DNA from: Pseudomonas syringae
GTDB taxonomy: Bacteria > Pseudomonadota > Gammaproteobacteria > Pseudomonadales > Pseudomonadaceae
DNA: 64,000 bases
Assembly (NCBI RefSeq): GCF_021605415.1
Contig: NZ_WKEQ01000001.1
Coordinates: 248,001-312,000, forward strand
Direction: 5' to 3'
Shown here piece after piece: positions 24,955 through 33,922 of this stretch. A model generated the notes under the pieces. It worked only from the letters and a program-made list of their open reading frames with translations. It had not been told where the DNA came from and did no database searches. A program made the translations under genes and the position numbers. The stretch's first letter is position 1; each line of letters starts with the position of its first letter.

Positions 24955-27815
24955 TACAAAGCCTCCACTAATGCGCGCACGTCGTTGGCGCTGCCCACGG
25001 CCAAAGCCTGTTGAGCGAGAGTTTTCACCGAGGTGAGGCTGAGTTCACGAACCCGTGCCTTGACCTCGGCAATGCTGCGGCCCGACACGCTCAACTCATC
25101 CACGCCGAGGCCGACCAGTACCGGCACCGCCAGCGGATCCGCCGCCAGTTCGCCGCACACGCCGACCCATTTGCCATGGGCATGGGCGGCGCGCACGGTG
25201 ATGTCGATCAGTTGCAGCACGGCCGGATGCAAACCATCGGCCTGAGCCGATAGGGTCGGATGACCACGGTCGATGGCCAGGGTGTATTGGGTCAGGTCGT
25301 TGGTGCCGACACTGAAGAAGTCGACCTCTTTGGCCAGCACCGGCGCCAGTAATGCGGCGGACGGCACTTCGATCATGATCCCCAGTTGCAGATCGGCGAC
25401 GGGAATTTCCAGACGCAGACGCTCGGTCATGTCACGCGCCTGACGCCATTCTTCGACGCTGCCGACCATCGGGAACATGATCCGCAACGGACGGTTGTCG
25501 GCAGCCCGCAGCAAGGCGCGCAATTGCGCTTCCATGATCTGCGGGCGCTGCAAGGTCAGGCGAATCCCGCGCACACCGAGGAACGGGTTTTCTTCCTTGG
25601 CGATCGGCCAATACGGCAGCGGTTTGTCGCCGCCGACATCGAGGGTGCGTACCACCAGCGGCCGACCGGCGAGGCCGTCAAGAACCTTGCGGTATTCGGC
25701 TTCCTGAGTCGCTTCGTCCGGCGCCTGTGGATGGGCCATGAAAATCAGTTCGGTGCGCAGCAGACCGATGCCTTCGGCGCCCTGCTCCACCGCGCTGATC
25801 ACGCCCGCGCTTTCGCCTATGTTGGCGAACACTTCCACGGCGTGACCATCGGTGGTGTGGGCCGGTAAATGCCGCTGTTCGGCGGCAGCTTTGAGACGCT
25901 GCTCACGGGTGTCGCGTTCTTCCGTGGCCCGTTGCAGCGTTTGCGCATCGGCGTCGACGTGCAAACGACCGCGCTGGCCGTCGAGCAACAACGGCGTGCC
26001 CGGCGCCAGCAACAACACCGCCGCGCCCGCGCCGACCAGCGCCGGAATCCCTAGTGCCCGGGCGACAATGGCGCTGTGGGCAGTGGCGCCGCCGCGAGCG
26101 GTGAGAATCCCCGCCACCCGCGCCGGATCAAGCCGTGCCACGTCGGACGGACCGACTTCGTCCATCACCAGAATGTACGGTTGCTCAGGCTCGCTCGGTG
26201 TCTGCACGCCACACAGTTGCGCCAGCACGCGCCGACCGATGTCACGCAGATCCGCAGCCCGTTCAGCGAGCAAGGCGTCCTGCAGCGATTCCTGTTGTTT
26301 GGCCGCCGCCTCGATCACCGCCATCCACGCCGCTTCAGCGCTCTCGCCCTGCTTGAGGCGAGTGTCGACTTCGTCGGTGAGCTCCGGATCGTCGAGCATT
26401 TCCTGGTGGGTAATGAAAATCTCGCGGATCGCTTTGGCTTTGCTGCGTTCGATCAAGCCTTGAATGTCACGGCGCACATCGGCGAGGGCTTGTTTGAGAC
26501 GCTCACGTTCGATGGCGGCGGACTCGCCACGCAATGGGTAATCGATGACGTTTTGCACTTGAATGTGCGCAGGACCAATGGCAATGCCCGGCGCGGCGGC
26601 AACCGCTTGCAACAGGCTGCCGGAACTCGGGGCGACCAGCACTTCGGCGATGTCGGCGAGCACCTCGGGCTGCTGGCTGATGGCAGGCAGCGGTTCGACT
26701 TCTTCGCCCAGGCCTTCTTCGATGGCAGCGAGCAACGCGGGCAAGGCGTCGGCGGCGATGCTCGGTTCGGCAATCAGTTCGAGTACCTGGCCGCGACGGG
26801 CACCGAGGCTCAGCAGTTTGCTCAGGCTCTTCACCGACACGGCGCTGTCGGCCCCGTCGACGATGCGCACGCGGATTTCGCCGTCAAAACTTTTCGCCAA
26901 TTGCGCGAGGATCTTCGCCGGACGCGCATGCAAGCCGTGGGCGTTGGCCAGGGCAATGCGCGCGCTCGGCCAGTCGGCCGGCAGTTCGCCGCCGAGCACT
27001 TCGAGGACTTTTCGGCTGCTGGTGGCGCGGCCCAATTCGTGGCCGCGACCTTCGATCAACAGTGCGCAAAGGCGTTCGAGCAGCGCTTGATGCGCTTCGC
27101 CGAGACTGGCCAGGCAGAACAGACCGCTGAGCGGCTGACCCAGGTAACGGATTGGCTTGTCCGGTGTAACGAAGGCCAGGCCCGGGCGTTTCACGGTTTG
27201 TTCGCTGTGCAGCCACCACAAGCCATCGCCAAGCGGCAGCGCTTCGACCTGCTGCAAAATCCCGGCGAAACCATTGCTGACACAGTCAGCCTGGCGCAGC
27301 AGACGTGCACCGCGCCACACCAGTTCTTCGAAATCATCGGCAGGCACACCGAGACCGATCATCTGCGCGTCGAGCGCCAGTTCCTGCGGCGCGCCTTGCA
27401 GCAGGTTCAGCAGCGCTTCGGGCGAACTGGCGCGACGCAATGCCTGCCCCAGATCGGTCTCGCCGAGGGCACGGGTCAGCAGTTGCAGCAGGCGCAAATG
27501 TTCGTCGGACTTGGCGGCGATGCCGATGGCCAGGTACACGATCTGGCCATCGCCCCAGTCGACGCCTTCGGGAAACTGCATCAGGCGCACGCCGGTGGCG
27601 AAGACTTGCTCGCGGGTTTCAGGCGTTCCGTGAGGAATCGCAATACCTTGGCCAAGGAAGGTCGAGCCCTGTGCCTCTCGCGCCTGCAATCCGGCGAGGT
27701 ATCCGTCGGCGACCAAGCCATCGGCAACCAGATGATCGGCGATTAATTGCAACGCGGCGGGTTTATCCACAGCCGACTGGGCCATGGATATCTGCTCAAC
27801 AGTGAGCTCGAGCAT
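24954..27815 (-). CDS. fruB: PTS fructose EIIA-HPr-EI multiphosphoryl transfer protein
   Basis: 953-residue soluble protein holding all general PTS steps for fructose. Order: EIIA(Fru) with H62 in GIAIPHGTPE; HPr domain near residues 285-370 (NAHGLHARPAKIL with the phosphorylated His); EI from about 400 onward with the active His in GGATAHSAIVARALGIPAL, the PEP-binding RTELIFM and GTNDLTQYTLAIDR. Phosphate passes from PEP along EI, HPr and EIIA to FruA. ATG 27815 with AAGGAG 5 bases before it is preferred to an ATG 21 bases upstream. First gene of fruBKA, controlled from the operator shared with fruR. Confidence 0.95.
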   Translation of the reverse strand: MLELTVEQISMAQSAVDKPAALQLIADHLVADGLVADGYLAGLQAREAQGSTFLGQGIAIPHGTPETREQVFATGVRLMQFPEGVDWGDGQIVYLAIGIAAKSDEHLRLLQLLTRALGETDLGQALRRASSPEALLNLLQGAPQELALDAQMIGLGVPADDFEELVWRGARLLRQADCVSNGFAGILQQVEALPLGDGLWWLHSEQTVKRPGLAFVTPDKPIRYLGQPLSGLFCLASLGEAHQALLERLCALLIEGRGHELGRATSSRKVLEVLGGELPADWPSARIALANAHGLHARPAKILAQLAKSFDGEIRVRIVDGADSAVSVKSLSKLLSLGARRGQVLELIAEPSIAADALPALLAAIEEGLGEEVEPLPAISQQPEVLADIAEVLVAPSSGSLLQAVAAAPGIAIGPAHIQVQNVIDYPLRGESAAIERERLKQALADVRRDIQGLIERSKAKAIREIFITHQEMLDDPELTDEVDTRLKQGESAEAAWMAVIEAAAKQQESLQDALLAERAADLRDIGRRVLAQLCGVQTPSEPEQPYILVMDEVGPSDVARLDPARVAGILTARGGATAHSAIVARALGIPALVGAGAAVLLLAPGTPLLLDGQRGRLHVDADAQTLQRATEERDTREQRLKAAAEQRHLPAHTTDGHAVEVFANIGESAGVISAVEQGAEGIGLLRTELIFMAHPQAPDEATQEAEYRKVLDGLAGRPLVVRTLDVGGDKPLPYWPIAKEENPFLGVRGIRLTLQRPQIMEAQLRALLRAADNRPLRIMFPMVGSVEEWRQARDMTERLRLEIPVADLQLGIMIEVPSAALLAPVLAKEVDFFSVGTNDLTQYTLAIDRGHPTLSAQADGLHPAVLQLIDITVRAAHAHGKWVGVCGELAADPLAVPVLVGLGVDELSVSGRSIAEVKARVRELSLTSVKTLAQQALAVGSANDVRALVEAL

Positions 27816-28116
27816 GCGATCTCCTTTTTGGCGCAAGGCGCACCAGGTATTGTTTTGAATGGTCTCAGCCTAGACGTTTGCCAGCCCTTTTCAGGGTCTG
27901 TTTTGGCGGTTTCACGGCAGAACCGGCCAAAGGCGTCTTAAACGTAGAAAATACGCTTGCTGAAACGTTTAATCTATATTGTTGGGCACGTTACTCGATA
28001 ATGTCCCATCCTTGAAGTCCAACTTGTCGGATGCGTTGCGACAATGGTCGCCTGCCCGAATCGGGTAGGATTGGCGAAACTATCGGGCACGCTCGAAAAA
28101 ACAAGGAAATCCCGGG
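27816..28116. promoter_or_regulatory. fruB-fruR divergent regulatory region with Cra/FruR operator
   Basis: 301 bases. At 27961-27972 lies TGAAACGTTTAA, on the minus strand TTAAACGTTTCA, which equals the inverted repeat I remember for the P. putida Cra (FruR) operator. A half-like match, TTAAACGTAG, lies at 27938-27947. No other gene or strong hairpin is visible here; the far 3' part only carries the fruR ribosome binding site (AAGGA). Confidence 0.7.
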
Positions 28117-29112
28117 TTGAAACTCAGCGATATCGCGCGGCTGGCCGGAGTGTCTGTGACCACCGCCAGCTACGTCATCAACGGCAAGGCCGAACAGCAA
28201 CGCATCAGCAGCGCGACCGTCGAGCGCGTCCGCGCGGTGGTCGATCTGCACGGCTTTACCCCCAATCCCCAGGCCGCCGGACTGCGCAGCCGGCACACTC
28301 GCACACTGGGCTTTATTCTGCCGGACCTGGAAAACCCCAGTTACGCGCGCATCGCCAAGCTGCTGGAACAAGGCGCCCGGGCACGCGGCTATCAACTATT
28401 GATCGCCAGCTCCGACGATGCGCCGGACAGCGAGCGGCAACTGCTGCAACTGTTCCGCGCGCGCCGTTGCGATGCGTTGATCGTCGCCAGTTGCCTGCCG
28501 GCTGGCGACGACAGCTATCGACAATTGCAGGCCAAAGGGCTGCCGATCATCGCCATTGACCGAGTCATGGAGCCCGAACACTTTTGTTCGGTGATCAGCG
28601 ATGACCGCGAAGCCAGTCTGCACCTGACGCAAAGTCTGCTCGATCCGCAACTCAAACAGATCGTCCTGCTGGGTGCGCGTCCCGAGTTGAGCATCAGCCA
28701 GGAACGTGCCGCCGGTTTCAGAGAAGCGCTGGCCGATTTCGAGGGCGAAGTGCTGGTCGAGCACGCCGAATCGTTCAGCCGCGAATGCGGCAAGCAATTG
28801 ATGGAAGAACTCCTGCAACGTCTCGGGCATTTGCCTGATGCGTTGGTGACGACGTCCTACGTGCTGTTGCAGGGCGTCTTCGACGCGTTGCACGACTACC
28901 CGCTGAAATCGCGGCCGTTGCGCCTCGGCACCTTTGGTGACACCCAGTTGCTGGACTTCCTGCCGTTGCCGGTCAATGCCATGGCCCAGCAGCACCAGTT
29001 GATCGCCGACAAGGCGTTGGAACTGGCGCTGGCCGCCGTCGAGCAATCCGATTACCAACCGGGGGTGCAGGCCATTGCGCGTACCTTCAAGCAACGCATT
29101 CACCGGGACTGA
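28117..29112 (+). CDS. fruR: LacI-family fructose regulator (Cra/FruR)
   Basis: 331 residues. N-terminal LacI helix-turn-helix (LSDIARLAGVSVTTASYVINGKAEQQRIS) with the hinge region, then a periplasmic-binding-protein-like effector domain (TLGFILPDLENPSYARIAKLLEQGAR). In P. putida this protein represses fruBKA and responds to fructose 1-phosphate (established for that species). TTG start at 28117; AAGGA lies about 10 bases upstream and the product begins MKLSDIARLAGVS as in the family. Divergent from fruB; the tatD-like gene begins four bases after the stop. Confidence 0.93.
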   Translation: MKLSDIARLAGVSVTTASYVINGKAEQQRISSATVERVRAVVDLHGFTPNPQAAGLRSRHTRTLGFILPDLENPSYARIAKLLEQGARARGYQLLIASSDDAPDSERQLLQLFRARRCDALIVASCLPAGDDSYRQLQAKGLPIIAIDRVMEPEHFCSVISDDREASLHLTQSLLDPQLKQIVLLGARPELSISQERAAGFREALADFEGEVLVEHAESFSRECGKQLMEELLQRLGHLPDALVTTSYVLLQGVFDALHDYPLKSRPLRLGTFGDTQLLDFLPLPVNAMAQQHQLIADKALELALAAVEQSDYQPGVQAIARTFKQRIHRD

Positions 29113-29115
29113 ACC

Positions 29116-29892
29116 GTGGAGCTGATCGACAGCCACACTCATCTGGATTTTCCCGACTTCGATGCCGATCGCTCGGCGCTCCTCGCCGAAAGCCGCGCCC
29201 TCGGGGTGCGGCGAATGGTGGTGCTGGGCGTTCATGAGGGGAATTGGCAGCGGGTATGGGAACTGGTGCAGAGCGATCCGGATTTGCACGCGGCTTTCGG
29301 GTTGCACCCGGTGTTTCTCGATCAGCATCGTGCGCAGGATTTGCAATTGCTCGGTGACTGGCTGACACGCCTGCGCGGGCATCGACAGTTGTGTGCAGTG
29401 GGCGAGATTGGTCTGGATTACTACATTGAAAATCTGGATCGCGAGCGGCAACAACCACTGTTCGAAGCGCAGTTGCAAATGGCGGCGGATTTCGATTTGC
29501 CGCCGCTGATCCACGTGCGCCGCAGCCATGCGGCGGTGACTGCGACGCTCAAGCGCTTCAAGCTAAAACGCCCGGGGATCATCCACGCCTTCGCCGGCAG
29601 CCGAGAGGAAGCGCGGGAATACATCAAGCTCGGTTTTAAACTCGGATTGGGTGGCGCGCCGACCTGGCCCCAAGCCCATCGCATGCACCGTGTGCTGCCC
29701 GAGCTGCCACTGGAATCCATCGTGCTGGAAACCGATTGCCCGGACATGGCCCCCGCAATGTTCCCCGGCCAGCGCAACAGCCCGGCACACTTGCCGGCGA
29801 TCTGCGAAGCGTTGGCCCAACTGATGAACATCACCCCGCAGCACCTGGCCGCAACCAGCACCGCCAACACATGCGAAGTGTTTGGCTGGTAA
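29116..29892 (+). CDS. TatD-family metal-dependent DNase/hydrolase
   Basis: 258-residue amidohydrolase-fold enzyme. Metal ligands: HTH in LIDSHTHLDFPD at the N-terminus, E in CAVGEIGLDYY, H in PPLIHVRRSH, H in GIIHAFAGS, D in ETDCPDMAP. These are TatD/YcfH/YjjV-type features; the family includes 3'-5' DNA exonucleases. The GTG start is three bases after the fruR stop, so it is coupled to the regulator gene, though no fructose-related role is known to me. Which TatD subgroup (YjjV-like is my preference) cannot be settled by eye. Confidence 0.9.
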   Translation: MELIDSHTHLDFPDFDADRSALLAESRALGVRRMVVLGVHEGNWQRVWELVQSDPDLHAAFGLHPVFLDQHRAQDLQLLGDWLTRLRGHRQLCAVGEIGLDYYIENLDRERQQPLFEAQLQMAADFDLPPLIHVRRSHAAVTATLKRFKLKRPGIIHAFAGSREEAREYIKLGFKLGLGGAPTWPQAHRMHRVLPELPLESIVLETDCPDMAPAMFPGQRNSPAHLPAICEALAQLMNITPQHLAATSTANTCEVFGW

Positions 29893-30060
29893 TCAGTCGG
29901 CGTGTGCCTTGGCGGCATCGAGGGTCAGCGTCAGATGCTGACGATGGCGGGCGTAACGCACCACGGCGAAATACACGAATAACGCAATCAGCGATGCGTT
30001 CAGTTGCTCGGTCACGCTGAGCAACCGATCCACTCCATCACCAACGCCACCAACAACGCG
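29893..30060 (-). pseudogene. Possible remnant of a membrane-protein gene
   Basis: The minus-strand reading frame ending at 29893 encodes a hydrophobic segment followed by a basic tail (LNASLIALFVYFAVVRYARHRQHL), like the last membrane helix and cytosolic end of a small membrane protein. Just upstream, a second hydrophobic stretch (ALLVALVMEWIGC) appears in a different frame and ends in a stop. This suggests a frameshifted or truncated gene, cut by the REP-like element at 30083-30115. It may also be chance. Confidence 0.3.
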
Positions 30061-30082
30061 ATGTCTGCAGTTAACACACATT

Positions 30083-30115
30083 CCTGTGGGAGCTGGCAAG
30101 CTAGGTCTCCCAGGG
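30083..30115. repeat. Degenerate REP-like hairpin
   Basis: CCTGTGGGAG ... CTCCCAGGG inverted repeat with the sequence CTGGCAAGCTAGGT between. The left arm recalls the REP units but the GCGGGCTTGCTCGCG core is absent. It sits 15 bases beyond the chemoreceptor stop and may act as its transcript end. Confidence 0.5.
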
Positions 30116-30129
30116 ATTTGCGTTGAAAA

Positions 30130-32160
30130 TCAGACGCGGAAGGCGCTGATCAGCTGTTTGAGTTCCACCACCTGGGCCGACAACGCGCGGCTGGCGTCTT
30201 CGGTCTGGTGTGCGCCTTGGGCGGTTCGCTCGCCGGCGCGGTTGATCTCGACGATGTTCTGGTCGATGTCATGGGCGACGGCGGTCTGCTGCTCGACGGC
30301 GGCGGCGATCTGCTGGTTCTGATCGACGATCATCCCTACTGCGCCAAGAATGTTTTCCAGCGCCTGCTGTACTTTTTCCGACTGCCCTACCGTGCCGTTG
30401 GCCATCTGATGACTGACGCCCATTGCTTTTACCGCCGCACCGACCCCGCCATGCAGCTTGGCGATCATCTGCTCGATTTCTTCGGTTGATTGCTGGGTGC
30501 GCTTGGCCAGCGTGCGCACTTCGTCTGCGACGACGGCAAAGCCGCGCCCCTGTTCGCCGGCACGTGCGGCTTCGATGGCGGCGTTGAGCGCCAGCAAATT
30601 GGTTTGTTCGGCGATGCTTTTGATCACTTCCAGTACGCGGCTGATCGACTGGCTGTCACTGGCCAGTTGGTTGATCACCAACACCGATTGATCGATTTCG
30701 CTGGCCAGTGCGGCGATGCTGCCCTGCTGCGATTCCACCAAACCTCGGCCACTGACGGTTTCCTGATTGACGCTATGAGCGCTGCTGACCGCCGCTGCCG
30801 CGCTGCGCGCTACTTCCTGCGAGGTCGCCGACATCTGGTTCATCGCAGTCGCCACCTGTTCGATCTGCGTGCGCTGCCCGGCTACGGCCTGGTTGCTTTG
30901 CGCGGAGACGCTCTCCACTTGCCCGGCCTGACGCTCGACCTCCCCAACGGTATAGCCGACGCGTTCGATCAGGTCGTGGATTTTCTTCACGGTGCCATTG
31001 AACACCTCGCCCAACTCGCCCAATTCATCCCGGCTGTTGGCTTTGAACGTGACCGTCATGTCGCCGGCCGCAACCTTGTCCATCATCGCGCCGAGCCGCT
31101 TGAGGGTGGTGCGGGTCGATGCGTAGAAGCCGCCGTAGAGATAGAAAATCAACACAAACACAACGGACAGCGCCAGAGCCTGCAGGATCATATGCGTGCG
31201 GTTCTGCGCCAGACGCTGTTGCAACTGGGTGTCCAGAAATTTCAGGGTCGATTCATTGAACTGGTAAGTCTGCTCCATCAGCCCGCTGACATTGTCGTAG
31301 AAACCCTGCCACGGCGTATCAAGGGTGTCGGCCATCACCACTTGTTCTTCGAAGAACTCACTCGCCTGCTTGAGGGACGCCTTGCTGCTGTCGGCCTGGA
31401 GGCTCAGGGATTCACGCGCTGCGGTGCTGGAACCGAGAGCATCGTGCAGTTTCAGTGCGTATTCGGCCTGGAGCTTTTCAATCTGCGCCAGCAACTCGTC
31501 AAAACGCGTGCTTGAAGCACTGTTGAGAAAACCTTGTCCCAGCGAGTACGAACCCATCGCCCGGCCTTCACCCAGGATTTGCGTGACCGCTGGCGTGACA
31601 CTGGTGATCAGTTCGCTGAGCTGACGCATGTCGCTCTGGCTGTCGCGGGTCAGGCCGGCCTGGCTGGCGATGATCTGGCCGAATATCTGCGCATTGCCCA
31701 GCAGTTTACCGATGAGCGCACTTTTGCTTTGCAGGGAGTTTTCGGCTTGTTGCGCCTTGAACGCAGCGATCATTTCGTCGCGCTTGGCGTCGAACACGTT
31801 GATCTGCTCAGGATCGTCAGTCATCGCGGTCAACCCTTGCAAACGCGCGAGAACCGCTTGTTCAAGCGAGGTGATCTGCGCTTCGACATTGCCGGCCTTG
31901 CCGGACTGGCCCAGGGTGACGTTGATTTGAACCAGGTTATTGAGGGTTTCCAGATCCTTGCGAAGCGTCAGGCTGCTGCCCAGCAGATCGAGACTTTGCA
32001 GCTCGACGCGGGTGCCCTGAAATTCGCGATAGGAGTCGCGCACCAGATAGAAATTCGTCACCAGCATGGGCACGAGGAACAGCACGCTGATCAGGCTGAA
32101 CTTCATGCCGAAGCTCAAGCGGTTCATCAGCGAGACGGCGGGATAGAGCAAGCTCTTCAC
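30130..32160 (-). CDS. Methyl-accepting chemotaxis protein with large helical periplasmic sensor
   Basis: 676 residues. Membrane helix 1 at about 19-37 (FSLISVLFLVPMLVTNFYLV), periplasmic sensor about 38-320, membrane helix 2 about 322-345, HAMP domain to about 400, then the cytoplasmic signalling domain with the invariant hairpin tip EQTNLLALNAAIEAARAGEQ. The sensor is all-helical and about 280 residues long, larger than a four-helix bundle, so it may be of the bimodular helical type; the ligand is unknown. GTG start at 32160 with GGGAG 8 bases upstream. It sits beside ampE, as does the chemoreceptor gene PA4520 in P. aeruginosa by my recollection. Confidence 0.9.
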   Translation of the reverse strand: MKSLLYPAVSLMNRLSFGMKFSLISVLFLVPMLVTNFYLVRDSYREFQGTRVELQSLDLLGSSLTLRKDLETLNNLVQINVTLGQSGKAGNVEAQITSLEQAVLARLQGLTAMTDDPEQINVFDAKRDEMIAAFKAQQAENSLQSKSALIGKLLGNAQIFGQIIASQAGLTRDSQSDMRQLSELITSVTPAVTQILGEGRAMGSYSLGQGFLNSASSTRFDELLAQIEKLQAEYALKLHDALGSSTAARESLSLQADSSKASLKQASEFFEEQVVMADTLDTPWQGFYDNVSGLMEQTYQFNESTLKFLDTQLQQRLAQNRTHMILQALALSVVFVLIFYLYGGFYASTRTTLKRLGAMMDKVAAGDMTVTFKANSRDELGELGEVFNGTVKKIHDLIERVGYTVGEVERQAGQVESVSAQSNQAVAGQRTQIEQVATAMNQMSATSQEVARSAAAAVSSAHSVNQETVSGRGLVESQQGSIAALASEIDQSVLVINQLASDSQSISRVLEVIKSIAEQTNLLALNAAIEAARAGEQGRGFAVVADEVRTLAKRTQQSTEEIEQMIAKLHGGVGAAVKAMGVSHQMANGTVGQSEKVQQALENILGAVGMIVDQNQQIAAAVEQQTAVAHDIDQNIVEINRAGERTAQGAHQTEDASRALSAQVVELKQLISAFRV

Positions 32161-32464
32161 TGAGAAGTCTCCCTTGGTTTTTCTTGTTTTTATTGGCAGA
32201 GGCGCAGCGAAGCAGATAGCCACTATCGAGCGCCATGTCTGTATAGCGCAAATCGGAGGGAGTATTTGTAACTTAAGGTTAACGACAATAAAACAACGTC
32301 CGCAGGAGCTCCGCAGGCTCGGGTCGCGTTCGGACGATCGTTTGATCTTGCTTCAAAATCACAATCAAAAGATCGCAGCCTCGTTTCACTCGTCAGCGCC
32401 TACAGGGGCAACGTCATTCCACGTGCAGCGGCTGCCGAAGGCTGCGATCTTTTGATTTTTTAGA
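32161..32464. repeat. Intergenic repeats between ampE and the chemoreceptor gene
   Basis: 304 bases. Two repeat structures: (a) 32311-32345, CGCAGGCTCGGGTCGCGTTCGGACGATC..TTTGA, found again inverted at 43461-43496; (b) a perfect 19-bp inverted repeat, AATCAAAAGATCGCAGCCT (32363-32381) with AGGCTGCGATCTTTTGATT (32439-32457), 57 bases apart. Element (b) ends eight bases from the ampE stop and could end the ampDE transcript. The promoter of the chemoreceptor gene must lie near 32200-32290. Confidence 0.7.
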
Positions 32465-33301
32465 TCAATGAATCAGTACTGTCCACAACGCAAACCCGGC
32501 GTACCACAACACTGCCGCCCGTAGCAGCAGTTCCCACAACCGATCCAGCGTATTGATGCCTTCCGGCCCGGACACCACGGTCGGGATTTCCCCTGCTACC
32601 AGGCCGACCTTGTTGATCAATTGCGCGGCGCTGATGTGCCAGTTCAGCAGTTCATGCAGCATGACCCGGCTGACCGCGACGAAATTGCCAACGAGGGCAA
32701 AGCTCGCCGCCAGCAAGCGCACGGGTATCCAATCGAAGGCGTGACGCAGTTGCGCGGCCCGTTCGACCACAGCCGGGTTTTGCCCATGCTCTTCAGCCAG
32801 CGCCAGCAGGCGATAGCTCAGCGCGGCCACCGGGCCGAGCAGGAAATACCAGAAAATCACCGCAAAAAAACTTTGATAGGCTTGCCACAACAAATGGCCC
32901 TGAACCCGCGCCAGCAGTTGCTCGCTATTGTCGGCACAGATGCTCAGGTCACGGTTGGCAACATGCGCCGCCGCTTGAAAGTCTTCCCGACGCCAGGCGT
33001 CTCGAAACGGACCGAGGCCACCGAGCAGATCGCCTCGGCCCAAGCTGTAAATCACCACCAGCAGATGCACCGGCAAGGCCAGCAAGCCATACGCCACCGG
33101 TTCCAGCACCACCAGCAGAAAACCCAGCAGGGCGACCGGAAACAGCACCAGAATAGCCAGCACCAGCCACGGCCGTTTCGCCCAGGCACCGCTTTCCAGC
33201 TTGTGCAGTTCGCGGATCCATCCGCCGTCGCGTTGGAGTCGATGACGCAGGCCCGAGAATTTCTCGATCCACAGCGCCAGCAGTAGCACCAGAAAACTCA
33301 T
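32465..33301 (-). CDS. ampE: AmpE, inner-membrane protein of the ampDE operon
   Basis: 278 residues with four or more hydrophobic segments (FLVLLLALWIEKF at the start; WLVLAILVLFPVALLGFLLVVL; FAVIFWYFLLGPVAAL; VLWYAGFALWTVLI at the end). AmpE is described as a membrane sensor-like protein of the beta-lactamase induction pathway; its biochemical role is unsettled. The start overlaps the ampD stop by four bases (ATGA), confirming the ampDE operon. Confidence 0.92.
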   Translation of the reverse strand: MSFLVLLLALWIEKFSGLRHRLQRDGGWIRELHKLESGAWAKRPWLVLAILVLFPVALLGFLLVVLEPVAYGLLALPVHLLVVIYSLGRGDLLGGLGPFRDAWRREDFQAAAHVANRDLSICADNSEQLLARVQGHLLWQAYQSFFAVIFWYFLLGPVAALSYRLLALAEEHGQNPAVVERAAQLRHAFDWIPVRLLAASFALVGNFVAVSRVMLHELLNWHISAAQLINKVGLVAGEIPTVVSGPEGINTLDRLWELLLRAAVLWYAGFALWTVLIH

Positions 33302-33858
33302 TGTCCTTCCTCTTTGGCCAGGGCTGCGCGATAGCGCGCCCAGTCGAACGCAGGCCCCGGATCCGTTTTGCGGCCGGGAGCAATGTCGCTGTGTCCGCAG
33401 ATGCGTTCGGCGGTAATGCCGGGAAACGCGCCTTGCAACTGGCGGGTCAGCGCGGTCAACGCCTGATATTGCGCATCGGTGAACGGCAGATCATCGGTGC
33501 CTTCCAGCTCAATGCCCACGGAAAAATCGTTACAGGTTTCGCGCCCCTCGAAACATGAGACGCCGGCATGCCAGGCACGCTCTAGACAAGAGACAAACTG
33601 AGTGGTCTTGCCGTCACGCTCAATCAGAAAATGCGCGGACACCCGCAGGTCGGCGATCCCTTCAAAGTAGGGATGTTCGGCGACATCCAGTCGATTCTGG
33701 AAAAATTCCTGCACCTTGCCGGTGGCGAATTGCGCGGGCGGCAAGCTGATGTTGTGGATCACCAGCAAGGAAATTTCCCCGGAGGGGCGTTCATTGAAGT
33801 TGGGTGACGGGCAGACTTGCACCCCGTGACACCAACCGCTTGCGCGGTTCAACTGCAT
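33298..33858 (-). CDS. ampD: 1,6-anhydro-N-acetylmuramyl-L-alanine amidase AmpD
   Basis: 186-residue cytoplasmic zinc amidase that cleaves the peptide from anhydro-muropeptides in cell-wall recycling; its loss derepresses AmpC beta-lactamase (established for the family). Zinc ligands: H35 in LLVIHNIS, and the H and D of GHSDIAPGRKTDPG near residues 154-164. The catalytic Glu is in VGIELEGTDD. Length fits AmpD (about 185) rather than the longer AmpDh paralogues, and no signal peptide is present. Coupled to ampE. Confidence 0.95.
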   Translation of the reverse strand: MQLNRASGWCHGVQVCPSPNFNERPSGEISLLVIHNISLPPAQFATGKVQEFFQNRLDVAEHPYFEGIADLRVSAHFLIERDGKTTQFVSCLERAWHAGVSCFEGRETCNDFSVGIELEGTDDLPFTDAQYQALTALTRQLQGAFPGITAERICGHSDIAPGRKTDPGPAFDWARYRAALAKEEGQ

Positions 33859-33922
33859 ATCGATTCCTTCAATGCCGACTGTGTTGGCGCTCAGTATGCC
33901 GTGATCGCCCCCCGACGCGCGA

